Positions 1-11,239 of a DNA stretch of 64,000 nt are shown one piece after another (the stretch's first letter is position 1; the number at the start of each line of letters is the position of its first letter). The DNA is from Perkinsus marinus ATCC 50983. Lineage: Eukaryota > Perkinsozoa > Perkinsida > Perkinsidae. Under the pieces are notes generated by a model. The model was given only the letters and a program-made list of their open reading frames with translations. It did no database searches and was not told the origin of the DNA. The translations under genes were made by a program, and so were the position numbers. The stretch lies in NCBI RefSeq assembly GCF_000006405.1, contig NW_003205853.1:1-64000 (forward strand). Direction: 5' to 3'.

Positions 1-1001
1 GTCTCTGATGGTAGGATGCTGACCTTTGGGAGGAGTAGACGCAGGTTCGATCCCCAGTGGCGGCGCCATTTGAGCACCCGCCACCGCCGTCAAGACTTCG
101 GCTGGACAGGAAGAGAGCATCACTCCACTACCACTTCGACTTCGCCTCTTCCCCCTTCCTCGTCCCGCAAAATATTCATCAGCATTTTGGGCAATCCGAT
201 TGGGAGATGTATCATCAACTTCACCATTACAAGAGTCCACCGACTCCATACGGCTGAAATGAACATACGAATATTGAAGTGAAGGGGAGGGACGACCAGA
301 AAAGATCCACCACATTGCTACTACTGCTCGCTATTCACCATACAAATGCCATTAGGAGTAGTAATAATACAACACGATTATGGAATCGTATTACACGGCA
401 CTAACCAAAGCTGTTCTATTACCCCTAATACTATACAAGGCAGGCATTTCGATGGGTGGTCTTTATACCGACTAAGTCGTTTCAGAAAACTATTCACAAT
501 GTGAACCAAACCAATGTTGTCGTTATAATATTATCAAGCTCAATAACTTGCTTGCAGACTGTAAAACGCTTCGTAAACGTTGAGAAGTCATATCAACCTT
601 TTTACCATGATGAGGCTAATTCAAGTTGAGGCACTACTCCACATTGTATAGATGCCTATTAGTCTCAGACCTTCTAGTACTACTACCACTAGGCCTACCT
701 CCATCCTCCTCCACCTTCACTCATCCGTAATGGATACCGTAACTCTTCCTCATCGAAGGATGATGACAACAATATGTGATGATCAAACTCGTCTTGTTGC
801 TCTACTCCATCCTGATTATCCCCTGAGCCCCCTACCACCCCGCCGCAGTACTTTCTGGTACTACGAGACAGCGGAAGATAATAATATTAACTGATACCAC
901 TCCACCGCCACTTTACGATTTAACAACCCAACAAGCTACTGACTAGAAGTAGTAGGCAGTCGAGCTATTACGATGATGATACAGTTCGTAAATCAACTCG
1001 T
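1..1001. other. No gene recognised
   Basis: The region has short open frames on both strands but none with a recognisable protein or a convincing GT-AG exon chain. A T-arm-like sequence (GGTTCGATCCCC near 46-57) resembles the core seen inside many introns of this window. The edge may therefore cut an intron of a gene lying outside. Confidence 0.4.
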
Positions 1002-1242
1002 TTACTTCTGGTTCGAGTTAGGGCCTCTCTTGGGACCACCGGTCACCTTAGCCGAGAAACGACGGTTGTACTGCATGCGCTTACGAGCACGACCTGAGAG
1101 AATGACGATGAGGGAAAGGAGTGGTATGAGACGCAGAAATAACAATACCAGTGATAGCCTTCTTCTTCTCCTGCTTGGGGACCTTAGGAGTCTGATTCTT
1201 AACCTTACCGGCACGAGCTAACGATCCGTGAACTTTTCCCAT
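1002..1242 (-). CDS. RPS30: 40S ribosomal protein eS30
   Basis: Two exons, 1242-1149 and 1093-1002, joined across a 55-bp GT-AG intron (1148-1094), give a 61-residue basic protein. It begins [15 protein letters not shown] and carries the family hallmarks [12 protein letters not shown] and [13 protein letters not shown], ending in PNSNQK. eS30 is a component of the small ribosomal subunit, and 59-61 residues is the usual mature length. In animals it is made as a ubiquitin-like FAU fusion; here the ATG directly precedes the ribosomal part, so there is no fusion. The intron carries the GGAGTGGTATGA motif (1118-1129, in antisense to the gene) shared with introns of unrelated genes. Without splicing the frame stops early, which confirms the intron. 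Confidence 0.95.
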
Positions 1243-1606
1243 GGTAACAACAACAACAGGAAGAGCCTATAACTACCTATCACAGCATACTCTACCAACC
1301 TTATAATCATACCACTCCTTCGTAGAATCGTCACGTATACTACCTCCACTACTACTGTACACTTGACGGAACTGCCTATGCCAATATATTTCTAAACATC
1401 GATACGTCTTATCGAACGCCCGGACCGGTGAAGAGGCCTTTGGACGGCTCGGGCACCTCGCTAATGACAAATCGATTAGAATGGCGAGCGAAACTTACAA
1501 TTATTTCGATGAGATTTTTGGTGGCAAGATGGAGGGTTGGAGTTGAGAGACGCGGAAACGCCCGGGCCTACTTTGCATCTTACCATAGTGGGCCTTTGGA
1601 TATTCA
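1243..1606. other. Intergenic, no gene supported
   Basis: This lies between divergent eS30 and the cargo-receptor gene. It contains another copy of the TCATACCACTCC motif (1307-1318). Short frames on both strands (about 60-65 codons) show no family resemblance. Confidence 0.4.
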
Positions 1607-4273
1607 ATGATTCGTCGATCAGCACTATTTTTCATCGTCTCGTGGTTGCTGGTGTTTTGTGTCGTTGCTGAGGATGATGCTATACCCTACCACCGAAGCC
1701 GACGACACCGTAAGAGATGTAAACTCATTGACCACCTCAATTTCAACTTTTAGACTGGGGTAGACGTATGGAACTCATGAGGCACAGCTTTGTCAGCCCA
1801 TTAACCTATTCCAACACACTTGGTAAGATTATAGATAAGGAATAGATATAATATCAAATTAGGTGATTGGTTTATGAACGGTGCCACAGTCGCTACGGAT
1901 GATCATGTTATACTCAATCCTAGTATCGCCCAAAGATACGGTATATTCATGCACACTATGCCTATAGAAACCACCGACTTCGAAATCCTATTCGATCTCT
2001 CGGTAAGTATCTTAGGTTCGACATGGCAAGATACGAATCATGTACGATTGGGGTACATTTCCCGTCAGGTAACTGATGGTCCATCTGGAAGTCGCGACTC
2101 GGGTTTCGCTTTATGGTGAGAACTACTAGCAGCATCGTTTGGACGACTACTTTAGGTTTACTACGATGAACTATACTGCTGAATTTTCGAAGATTCGTGA
2201 CGAACTACAAAAAGGTGACAATAAGAAAGATTGGAGGGCAGCCTTCAACGCACTTGATTATTCCCTTCTCGGCCAGAAGGTGAGTAAAAACGTGAAAAAA
2301 TATATTTCTCAATTTATCTTCAACAGTGTTGGTTTTCATGTTCGCTCTCCTCAGCTGAGCTCAGAAGACTCCTCTCTAGTTTTCATACGAATTTGGGCAG
2401 GAGTGTACAGAAAAAACGATGAGAATTTTCCAAAGTTTTCTCGCAGGTTTCATGTTCCAAACAACACACTTTGCATGTTCTTCCCTTCCACACTGATCTT
2501 TAATTCTCTGTTTTCCTTCCCGCGTTGTAAAGCGTCTTTCTCAGTCACGTTTCGATGGCTTTGGTATCGTTTTTACTCCTAAAGGCGCCTCAGGAGATGA
2601 ATACACAGGTAAACCTCCGGCATCAACTACTCATATGAAAAACACTAGTGAAAAATATACTTCACGATTTCTGCATATCGCCAATATAGCGTTTTTCACA
2701 GAGAATTACGCTACTTCACGTAAAACGGGTGAAACTCCATTAATGGAAATCTATTCTAGTTCGACAACTGATGGAAATTATATACACAATTTTAAAGTGT
2801 ACGAAAGTTGCAGAGAATACATACTATATTTTAAGAGCGTTAGACGTAATTATCTCCACCATAAAAAAATACATTGGAATTTGCTTACGAATTGGCAAGT
2901 ACAATCATCGCTCACCTTCGTATTGACATTTTCCATCATCATTTTACTTGGTAGTAAACGTCACAATGAGGGAAAAGTTTGCTTGGAAAATGCGCAAGTA
3001 AGCTCATTTCGGAAAATCGTGATTGATACCGTCCCTATCTGAATAATTTTTTTTTCTCAGTTTCGGTAATCACCAATAGGAACGACCAGACGATATCCTT
3101 CGACCGGGATATACCAGATCGTGCCTCCTCAGCTAGGGTTAACCTACATGCCAATGGTGCACCTGTTAGAGTAGTATATTATATTCATCTTTTATTAGAG
3201 AAAGTTCCGCTCCTAGATTGGCATTCGTGTTCGTCCGGATCTCATTATGGTTCGTTATCGTGATGGGAATAGACATTGGAGTGACCTCACCACAAAGAGA
3301 GGTGTATCATTGCCGTAAGTCGGGCGTATCATACCACTCCTCCTCCACATCATCATCATCTTTAGGTCATCTGGTTATATTGGCTTTACGTCGTGGAGTG
3401 GACAAACTCTCCCCACTGAGAAGGTGTCTATCATCGATATGCATGTGTAAGTAGTCTTCCCTACCCCATAACTTCTGCATGCACTTGATTAATATATGTG
3501 TGATGATCTTGATAGGATCAGATGTATATTCGAACTTAGGTACAACATGGATATGCATAAAGCAGGAGAGACCTTATCACAGGAAGTAGTTGATGAGCTT
3601 TCTGATGGTGGCAAGATCGATTGGCAAGAAGTAGGCTGAGGGAACTGTTGGTATTAAAGGCTTATGCATTAGCGTATATCTCTGAGTGACATTTTTCTAT
3701 TCAAAGAGAAGTTCCTGCGAAGGGATCTCGTATGACGTTACTAAGAAAACAATAGCAGGTTGTTATGTAGATGGAAATAACAAATTCTAGTTTTTCGTCG
3801 TTACTGATCAATGGTGATGTCCCAGGCTGGTTAGTTAACAATTATTCATTCGATAGGGACTAATTATAACGGCTACGATGAGTAGTAGCAATAAGGATAT
3901 TATAGAGAAAAAACAATAGCAAGTGAAACATATATAAGATTTGATTCACTTCAGAGGCATGGCATATGTAGTTTTAGTACACTATAAGATAAAAGGCGGC
4001 AATAGCGCCTAACGTGCCGCAACTAGAACAGTATGCAATATCGGGTGTTCGAAGACCAACTCTCGCTATCAGCAATATGAATCGATATACGACGTTTTAA
4101 AAATCGGTGTTCTCGTCCGCGCTGTAGTTGTTCTCGTTGATGTCAGCTACTGACGAAGGACATTGGTGAGGATACCTTTCAACAGACTTTGGCTCTCCAG
4201 AAGGTCACTGAGATACTCCTCAACTACATACAGACAACCCAGCCAGAACTGGCTAAGGTCCATGCTCAGCTCG

Positions 4274-4307
<34 letters not shown>

Positions 4308-5191
4308 CGATGGTAGCGATTAGTTTGTGGATTTGCGATTTTCGTTCACGTAAAATAACTCATCAAGTTATCGATTTGGAGTCACGAATGAAGCAATTGA
4401 GGAAGGAATCAAAGCTACTGAGAAGTATCTTTATTGTTGTTGTTATTATTATCAGCGCACAGGAAGATTTGAGGATATGTTGTAGTTCGGGGACTGTCTG
4501 TGTGAAGATTCAGATGGTTGGTTAAAGGAGATGCTCACGCGGGAATCCGGCGATCATAAGGTATCACACAAAGGGAATCTCTGAATGGAGTTGGTCGTGA
4601 CGCGTATATGTATATTTCGTTTAAGGGGATGGCTGAAAGCGTGATAGTTCTCACAGTAATGGTGGTAAAAGGAGGTCACCACACAAACGTTCACGTCAAC
4701 TTGATTTATTCGAGGAACAACTTGGATGGATTGCGATTTTATTTGTGTATTAATTTGCAATTACACGTTAGGGAGATTGAGACTGTTAAGGGGAATAACT
4801 TTATTTTATTTTTTATTTCATTTGTGTATCATCGGTTGTGTATGTTGGATGAAATCTTCACTGTGCGTCATTATCAGGACCGTGTTGAGAAGGTTAGAGA
4901 GCAGTTAACCAAGGTTGATGGTAATGATGGACGGTAATATCTACAGGCGGAGCGAAGCGTTGCATGTTTGTGTATTTTCGTCAGTTCGCTGATAAGTGAT
5001 GATTTGGAAGATTCCATCAGCAGTTCGCATAGTTTAGCGAATAAGCTCTTTATGCTTTGTAAGGAGCATCTTGCAATCTTGTTAAATCTTGCATTTCCTC
5101 AATTTTTCTGTCAGGTATCATAGTAGTTGTCGTCGGTGGTTTGTATGTTTGGCGACAATTACAAGTCGTGGAGAAAAAGCATCTTTTCTAA
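1607..5191 (+). CDS. L-type lectin cargo receptor, ERGIC-53/VIP36-like
   Basis: A multi-exon gene for a type I membrane protein of the early secretory pathway. Clear exons: 1607-1709, 1754-1822, 1863-2002, 2069-2115, 2156-2279, 2545-2608, 3061-about 3166, about 3246-3314, 3366-3446, 3540 onward. Near the 3' end the exon ends at 4933, the next is 4985-5058, and the last is 5115-5191. Order: signal peptide (RSALFFIVSWLLVFCVV), L-type lectin domain (NGATVATDDHVILNP, DSGFALWF, FDGFGIVFTPKG, FTSWSGQTLPTEK), coiled coil with a serine tract, one transmembrane segment (IIVVVVGGLYVW) and a short tail ending EKKHLF. ERGIC-53 proteins carry glycoproteins between ER and Golgi, and their tails combine a dilysine return signal with terminal aromatic or hydrophobic exit residues; KKHLF is a variant of that. 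The joins between about 3640 and 4850 are unsure, and one intron (about 3167-3245) lacks an obvious AG. Confidence 0.8.
2326..2490 (+). repeat. ~160-bp dispersed repeat, copy 1 (in intron)
   Basis: The sequence shares the landmarks CTCAGCTGAGCTCAG, ACGAATTTGGG, GTGTACAGA and GAATTTTCC, in the same order, with six other places in the window. It lies wholly inside a 265-bp intron (2280-2544) of the cargo-receptor gene, whose neighbouring introns are mostly 40-66 bp. Confidence 0.7.
2609..3060 (+). other. Long (452-bp) intron of the cargo-receptor gene
   Basis: GT-AG intron, AT-rich, with a polypyrimidine acceptor (TTTTTTTTTCTCAG). It contains a 135-codon open frame with no family features, which is most likely chance. 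It is bounded by lectin exons in matching phase. Confidence 0.75.
4274..4310 (+). repeat. AGT microsatellite coding a serine tract
   Basis: About twelve tandem AGT triplets. In the cargo-receptor frame they code a run of serines just after a coiled-coil stretch (LQKVTEILLNYIQ), probably a flexible spacer in the lumenal stalk. Length variation would keep the frame. Confidence 0.8.
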
Positions 5192-5287
5192 TCTTGTAGT
5201 AGCGCGCGAGAAATATCTTTTTTACATAAGGTTGATATGGAGGCGGAGCGAAGTTTTATTTCCCACAAAGGTGGAAAGTGATGGGTG

Positions 5288-5301
5288 AATTTCGTGGCGC
5301 G
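5288..5301 (+). repeat. CGCGCCACGAAATT motif copy (antisense)
   Basis: AATTTCGTGGCGCG, one of six copies of this motif in the window (others near 15697, 32687, 36391, 47565, 49552). This copy lies between genes; two others lie inside verified introns. Confidence 0.6.
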
Positions 5302-5431
5302 TGACGGAGCTCGTCATTATACTAGAGAGCCTCGGCGTTTCATCACTTATTGATTATAGTGTTGGGTTCATTTTAAATTCTTCCGGATGTGTTTTTTTCC
5401 AGGAATTCCCTATTATTTCGGATTGTCAAAA

Positions 5432-6367
5432 ATGTCTGTTTCGGAAGCTATATCGAATCCGGTAGTCCTACCATCACTCAGTGAAAGTTCGGAAGAAGTT
5501 GTCGGGGGTTTGGGAGAAACTTCGGCTGTTGTGACTTCGCCTAATATACCGGCCACTCTGAAGGAGAATTGGCCTGCAGTGGGAGTGGGAAAATCTTCGC
5601 TGTGCGCTGATACGGAAGATACGGGTAGTCGATTCAACGAGGAATCATTGACGTTGTTGGAAGTTGAAGAAGATGAGTTGATAGTTAGCGAAGCGAAGCA
5701 GCATTTTTTCGATGCTAAGATCATTTCAATTAAAGACGGAGTTACGGAAAAAATTGAAGTATCGGGTTGCAGTGTCGTGAAAGTGGACGTACGTGAGTAT
5801 TGTATAAGCAGAAATGAGATGGTAATAATATTAGCGGAGCGAAGCGATATTTGAATCTTAATTTTTAGGTTGACTATGTGTTGGAGCTCACCTTGAACGG
5901 TATTTATCATAGGGCACCGAATAATACGTTTGTTCGAATCCACGCGCCCCCATCGCCATGCTGCTTCACTGGCCTGCCACCTAGCGCTCCGATGATGATG
6001 CTAATGTCGCCGCCAGTTCCTTTTATATCGGAGGAAGAGGGTACAATGGACTCGTCTAGTAGTACTTCTGGCATACCATTACGGTATCAAGTTATACTAG
6101 AGGGCCCTCCGAACCCCTCAGCAGAATTTGAGGTAATAGCGATGATAGTTTTGCATCGCTCCGCTAAGATATTGTTTTGGTCAGGTCCTCAAATTCACTA
6201 CGTCTTGTGTTGTACGTTTGGATGCTGAAAGGTATCATGATCTATCGCCTGAAGACTATCATAGACTCACTTTTGACGAACCGCGCATTATATTTGACAT
6301 TCTGGCAGAAGAGCTATTCCCTCACGTGGAAGGGGATAGCTCGCTGCTTCACCTTAAACACCTCTAA
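5432..6367 (+). CDS. Hypothetical protein, 278 aa, three exons
   Basis: Exons 5432-5821, 5869-6132 and 6185-6367 join in phase 0 through two short GT-AG introns (47 and 52 bp) to give 278 residues from MSVSEAISN to LLHLKHL. The first 60 residues are Ser/Glu-rich and low in complexity. The rest looks globular, with a Pro-rich middle (APPSPCCFTGLPPSAP) and an acidic, leucine-rich end. No signal peptide or membrane segment is visible and I recognise no family. Both introns carry the CGGAGCGAAG-type motif, the first in sense and the second in antisense (CGCTCCGC), shared with introns of other genes. It follows the cargo receptor by 240 bp on the same strand. Confidence 0.65.
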
Positions 6368-7684
6368 TATTGGATGTGATTATTATGGATTATTGTGACA
6401 ACTTTCTGTGATGATTTTATTTCTCAAGTCGATTGCCGTAGTCATCCTCGTCGGTGAGGGTGTGGGGCACGTCGGAGGAAATACCCTGATGATTTTTCAG
6501 CTTGTAAAATAGTACTAGTCTTGGGTAGAAATATGATAAGTAGTAGTTGTGGAGAGTTATCACTGATGGTCGGTGAATATTTGCTGCGCTCTTCCTCCTC
6601 CTCTTCGTCATCGTCGTTGTGGTGGTGGAGGTGGTCGTGAGCAAGTTTTTCTTTGTTGTTTATGCGTGCGCACTATGAGAACGTAGATGCGACCGCTGAT
6701 CTATAGACCATGTTGACAGCTGTCTGGCTCGTCATATTCCGAATGTACTATTTTTGTCGTTTTCCTTTCTCTAGCGAAGCGAAGCAAGAAAAGCGTCATT
6801 CTTTTATTTTTTCCAACATATGATGAATAAGTGGCGACCGCAAGTGGTCAAGAATCTAAGGTGGTTCATATCCTTTGTATCTTGTGAGATATGTCGAGTT
6901 GGAGGGAAGATACGCTGCTCGGTGCGCACAGCGAAGATTTGAATTATCGATTATGTAAGATGCTAGGAAGGGTCGGTGCAGCTGCATGCGGTTCCACCGA
7001 CTTGGTGATATGAAACACGACGAGGAAAAGGAGGGTTTAGGACAGGGATGTGAGTAAGTGGATAGAAGGCAAACTAGTTGATGGAAATGATCCACACAAG
7101 TGAAGTGAATTTAAGCATTGTTCAATGTGACTCATTGGGGATTTGACCCGGGGTCTTCCGATGGATAGTCGCAAGTATTACTGAGAGAGTAATTATTCTC
7201 GTTATAAATTGGCTTGACTCTGGATGCCCAAAGATGCTGAATTCATTTTATCCGCGATACTACGGGTCCGCGAGATTTCGAGCAATCAACTTTGTGGGGG
7301 ATGGGGAGCAGGAAGGTGCGAGGATAGAATTCGACGCCGCTTTGAGAGGTCACCGGCAACATCTGGTTAGCGGCGTCACGACGATGTCCCCATGTGGGTG
7401 AGGATCATCTCATATCGACGTGTTGTTCATGAACCTGTCGCGTATTGGGTACGAGGCAGAACGTGAGGGTAAGTGAGCTGCCTTGGAGGTTGCATAGGAG
7501 CCATGCAACATTCAGTCATTGTTGGTGATGGTTTTCGAGATTATTATGCTGTGTTGTAGCACGCGTGATCCAAGAATACGTGATATTGTGTGATCTGTCT
7601 CCCTGCATCATTGTGTCACGGCAGCTGTTTGAGCAGCGCTCGCCTTGTGGTACTATTTCTTGTGACAGTTAGTAACTCTGATAA
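6368..7684. other. Unresolved region
   Basis: I cannot build a gene here. An ATG at about 6891 opens a short frame (MSSWREDTLLG) that runs through a GCGCACAGCGAAGATTT motif (6924-6940), a motif found inside introns elsewhere. The region may therefore hold exons of an unrecognised plus-strand gene, but no domain is visible. Confidence 0.3.
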
Positions 7685-8802
7685 ATGCAAACAACTAGCA
7701 GTCCCCAGATCAACCCTGTCACTGCTGCTACTCCGTCATCCTTCCCTACGGTACAAGGAGTTGCATACAAGCCTAAAAGGGTGTAAGCTCTCATCGTTGC
7801 GATGGAGATATCATCCTCATGTCTTGCCAGGCTTGGAATACATCTTGCAGATGACCGTTTGGCCTTCAGAGTAAGGCTCACATTCTACCTGTCCCTCGTA
7901 CCGATAGTTTTTTGCATCGCCTTCGCCATCGCAGTGTGGTTCGTATCGGTACCTGTCTACATATGGTGAGTAGCAAGTGCAAAGGCGGCGGAGCGAAGCA
8001 TTTTACGATTTTCGTATGTCGTTTTTTTTCCAGGTATTATGTTCTGTTGGCCATCACGGTTGTCTCCCCCACAGCTCTGTATTATTCTTACGCTAATAAC
8101 AGTCGTTCGTTTATGGGTCTTTACGCTGTTCTCAACGGTGCGTTGGCAGTGTGTCAGATCCTCTCAGTTTGGCAGGTAACTGTCGGCGGCTTTTGTCCCT
8201 TTTGTGCAGCAGCTTCATGACTAATTGGAATGTTGTTCAGGTGTTGGACTATGTGAAACGGTGCGAGACGCTTATAGAGGAGTGTGAAGTCTCTGGGCTT
8301 AGGGTAGTCCCGGCCGTTGTCAATCCAACGTAAGGGGTAAAGTAGTGCGCGACGATGAAGTTGCTGATCTTGAAGATACGCATGTTCATTCTACTCGGTT
8401 TTGGACTATTCGACGTTCCAACACTGGGCGAATAATCAAGGCTTGACTTTCGTGATGTACCTCTCGTTTTTCATACCGGTGGTGGTATTACATCTGGTAA
8501 TTAGGAAAGGAGTGGTATGAGGTTCGAACGTTTAATTTTCAGATGTTGTTGGCATTGGCTTTAATGTGGTATTCGAAGCTGAGGAATGGCCTCAGGATTT
8601 CGACCACTGGTTCGATGGGAGGCGTGAATGCTACGGTAATATGAGGAATGAGTGGTATGATAGTCGCACATGTGAAACTAATGTTCAGGTTATCACTAGC
8701 GGGTATGTTGCTAGAGGCACTGAGGCTGATGATACGGATAAGGTTGCTGTTGGTGTACCTGTGTCGAGCCCGAAGAATAAAGAGGAGAATATTCAAGTGT
8801 AG
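7685..8802 (+). CDS. Multipass membrane protein, 263 aa, seven exons
   Basis: Exons 7685-7782, 7831-7965, 8034-8175, 8241-8329, 8376-8496, 8543-8635 and 8689-8802 join in consistent phase to 264 codons. The N-terminus (MQTTSSPQINPV) is soluble. Hydrophobic segments follow (LTFYLSLVPIVFCIAFAIAV, VLLAITVVSPTALYY, FMGLYAVLNGALAVC, FVMYLSFFIPVVVLH running into LLALALMW), so four or five membrane spans. The tail is Asp/Glu/Lys-rich and ends ENIQV. The function is unknown. Introns are 46-68 bp. Three carry shared internal motifs: CGGAGCGAAG (7989-7998), GGAGTGGTATGA followed by GGTTCGAAC (8509-8529), and a TGAGTGGTATGA variant (8649-8660). Confidence 0.75.
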
Positions 8803-10061
8803 CTCGGACGATGACGGTTCTCGGGTGCTTTTGAAAATACTTAGAATGGCTGACCTATGTTAGTGATGACTATGCATTGACCACATGGTCCTTCTCTCTC
8901 TCATACTACAGCTGAGCATGTGCTGTCGATGCATAGTCTCCTCATATTTTGTACCAATGTTGATGAAGTCTAAGATGGCCGTTGTTGTTGTCGTCGCCGG
9001 TTTGGTGGTGATATGAGGTCTCTCGAGGTCTATGTCAACTGATGTGTTGTGTTTATCATCATGCGAGGGGGCATGTCTCCAAGTCGAAGTGAGTGATACA
9101 GAGTGGCGTTCATTTTCAGTATCTCCAACCATCATCAGTAGTTTTACGATAAAGGACCTTGCACTCTCATCTCCTCCTGCAACGGTTTCAGGAGTCCGAT
9201 TCGAAGCTAGCAGTATGTGAGCATGCTCAAGCGTTTCAACAGTAGATGATTTTATCGCTCGCAAAAAATTGATTAGACCTAGCATAATGAGAGTATTGCG
9301 GTGAGATGATATTTGTTGTTTTTGATTGGTAGAGTCGGTCTTGGATGGTCTTAGATTAACTCGTGGGTATCATAGCTTCGTTCTACAAATTCGCCAAGAT
9401 AATGCATTTTGCGGAGAAGGTATGCTAAGCATACGCTGCCTCAGGGTCTTATGCGCCCAACTGATGGAGCTGTGGCAGAAGGCACGGTAGCGAGAGATTC
9501 CATGAAGGTCGATGAAACGATCGACCTCTTGCAGTGATGTCGATTTAGAAGCGCGGGAAGGGAGTCCCCCTCCTTCGACACCTTTTAATAGGGTTGCCCA
9601 GCGGTCTCGCAGTGTGAGAAACGACAAGAAGCCTCGAGATTTCGAGATGGTAACACCCGTGCGGTTGTCCGCTGATGACTGCGTCTCCCTTATCAATTGT
9701 AGCTCTATAATGGCTCTTTTGATCAATGATAATAACCATTCACGAAACTGATACCCGTATGCTGCTGTTCTCCCACTTTCTATTGTAGATAGTTATCAGT
9801 TCACTTGGAGGAAAATCCCCAACAGCTCCCCTGGCATTAGGGCGACGCTAACATTCATCCGAGAGAAGCTTCCCCTGCCGATTTGTTTATTCTTCAGCTC
9901 TCCGAGGACTTGTTTTCCGTTCCATCCCTGATAAGGTTGTTGTGATAAGATTGTTCACTATTTCTGAATGAAGTTCATAGTTGAATTGCGCAACGTTATG
10001 TAGAGAGAGTGAATGGGCACTTCGAGTAGACACGGGGCTGATATCGTCTTACTCATCAGTT
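8803..10061. other. Unresolved region before tRNA-Gly
   Basis: Open frames of 118-141 codons lie on the minus strand (9285-8860 and 9726-9370) with shorter overlapping frames on the plus strand. None shows a domain, a signal peptide or a supporting exon chain. I make no gene call. Confidence 0.3.
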
Positions 10062-10132
10062 GCATCATTGGTCTAGTGGTAGAATACAACGTTGCCATCG
10101 TTGTGACCCGAGTTCGATTCTCGGATGATGCA
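10062..10132 (+). tRNA. tRNA-Gly (GCC)
   Basis: 71 nt with a 7-bp acceptor stem (GCATCAT/ATGATGC), a D-arm GGTCTAGTGGTAGAAT, anticodon GCC in the loop TTGCCAT, a T-arm CCGAGTTCGATTCTCGG and discriminator A. There is no intron and no encoded CCA. An identical gene lies on the other strand at 18668-18738. Confidence 0.95.
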
Positions 10133-10377
10133 GTTTATTTCCGAACCATCACCTATTTGCGTCGTTTGTCCCTGTACACACTAAGTTCTCTTGGTGGATT
10201 CCATTGTCGTTCATAGTCCTGTCTTCAATCGTTCCTTTTCTAATGCCTGTGAAGCCTAGTCTCAAGTCGAATGACAGCGAATGCTATTCCTCCTCGCAGT
10301 TTGTTGAGGTGTAGTAGAAGCCCTTGTTAATCAACTGGGAGTTGCTGGTATGATTATCTCTCAGGATTGGTATCGAT

Positions 10378-11233
10378 ATGGTAGAGAGGAGTTACGCTCG
10401 TCGTGTCAGAGGGTTCATCTTCCTCACATATTTCCCACCATTGATAAATCTCACTTTCATCACAATGTCGATTATATTGTCGATCCCTTCGACCGATTTG
10501 TGAGTCAAAAAAGGGCACCAGTTCGATCCCACGGGCACACATCATTTTTCAGGTCAAACTTTCTATCATTATTAAGCCCCTTTTTACCCCTGCTGCCTTA
10601 CTACGGATTGGTCTTCGCCTCATCATGGATGGTCTTGGCTTACGGAGCTGTAGCATGGACCATGATTGGCCTCCGAATAGTGACTATAGTACAGGTAGAG
10701 GCCGAATTGATACCCCATGTATCGCGCCGCCAATTCTCCTCTAGATGTTCTCGCACATCTCTCTGGCCAATCGGGTGATATCTTCCTGCACCCTTGATAC
10801 AGCTGGCAAAGTTATTGACGCAATGAACCATCCCGAGTAGGTCGTCGGGAATGGACCATAGGTTGTTTTACTGTTAACGGTCGGTCGGGTCACCACTATA
10901 GCAGCTTCCGAATTTGGACAGTGTAGAGCCATGGAGAGCCATGGACTCCTCGGGGGATCCCTTTACGTTTTTTTGATGTGTGAGACAGAAGGGAGTGTCT
11001 TTAGAATGTTTGTCCCTTGTGGCGTTTCTGGAATCGTGAGACGTTCACACAGTTTTCGATATGATCGAATATCGGAGGCTGAAAGTGATGATTGGATATG
11101 CTCTGTTAAGGTACGTTTGTAGCGGGATGCTCCCTAGCCAATGGGAGGATGCAGCCAATATTGTGAACAACAGTGGAGTTATCTATACAGTTGGCCTCTC
11201 ATGCTTCCTCATAGAGATTGCTGTCTATTTGGT
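10378..11233 (+). CDS. Multipass membrane protein, partly resolved
   Basis: Resolved exons: 10378-10499 (start MVERSYARRVRG), 10553-10694, 10745-10836, then a short exon from 10905. After an uncertain join come exons ending near 11109 and 11232. Hydrophobic spans include FIFLTYFPPLINLTFITM, LLSPFLPLLPYYGLVF and VLAYGAVAWTMIGLRI, and a late exon adds GVIYTVGLSCFLIEIAVYL. The order of spans suggests a polytopic membrane protein, but I recognise no family. The first intron (10500-10552) contains a T-arm-like core, CCAGTTCGATCCCACGG. The 3' end is not established. Confidence 0.5.
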
Positions 11234-11239
11234 AAGGAG

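Noticed and set aside
2635-3042. 135-codon open frame
   Set aside because: It lies between two lectin exons that join in phase, within an AT-rich intron with a strong acceptor. It has no domain.
5594-5607. TCTTCGCTGTGCGC as another intron motif copy
   Set aside because: It sits inside a continuous coding exon of the 278-aa gene with no donor/acceptor pair around it. Probably coincidence.
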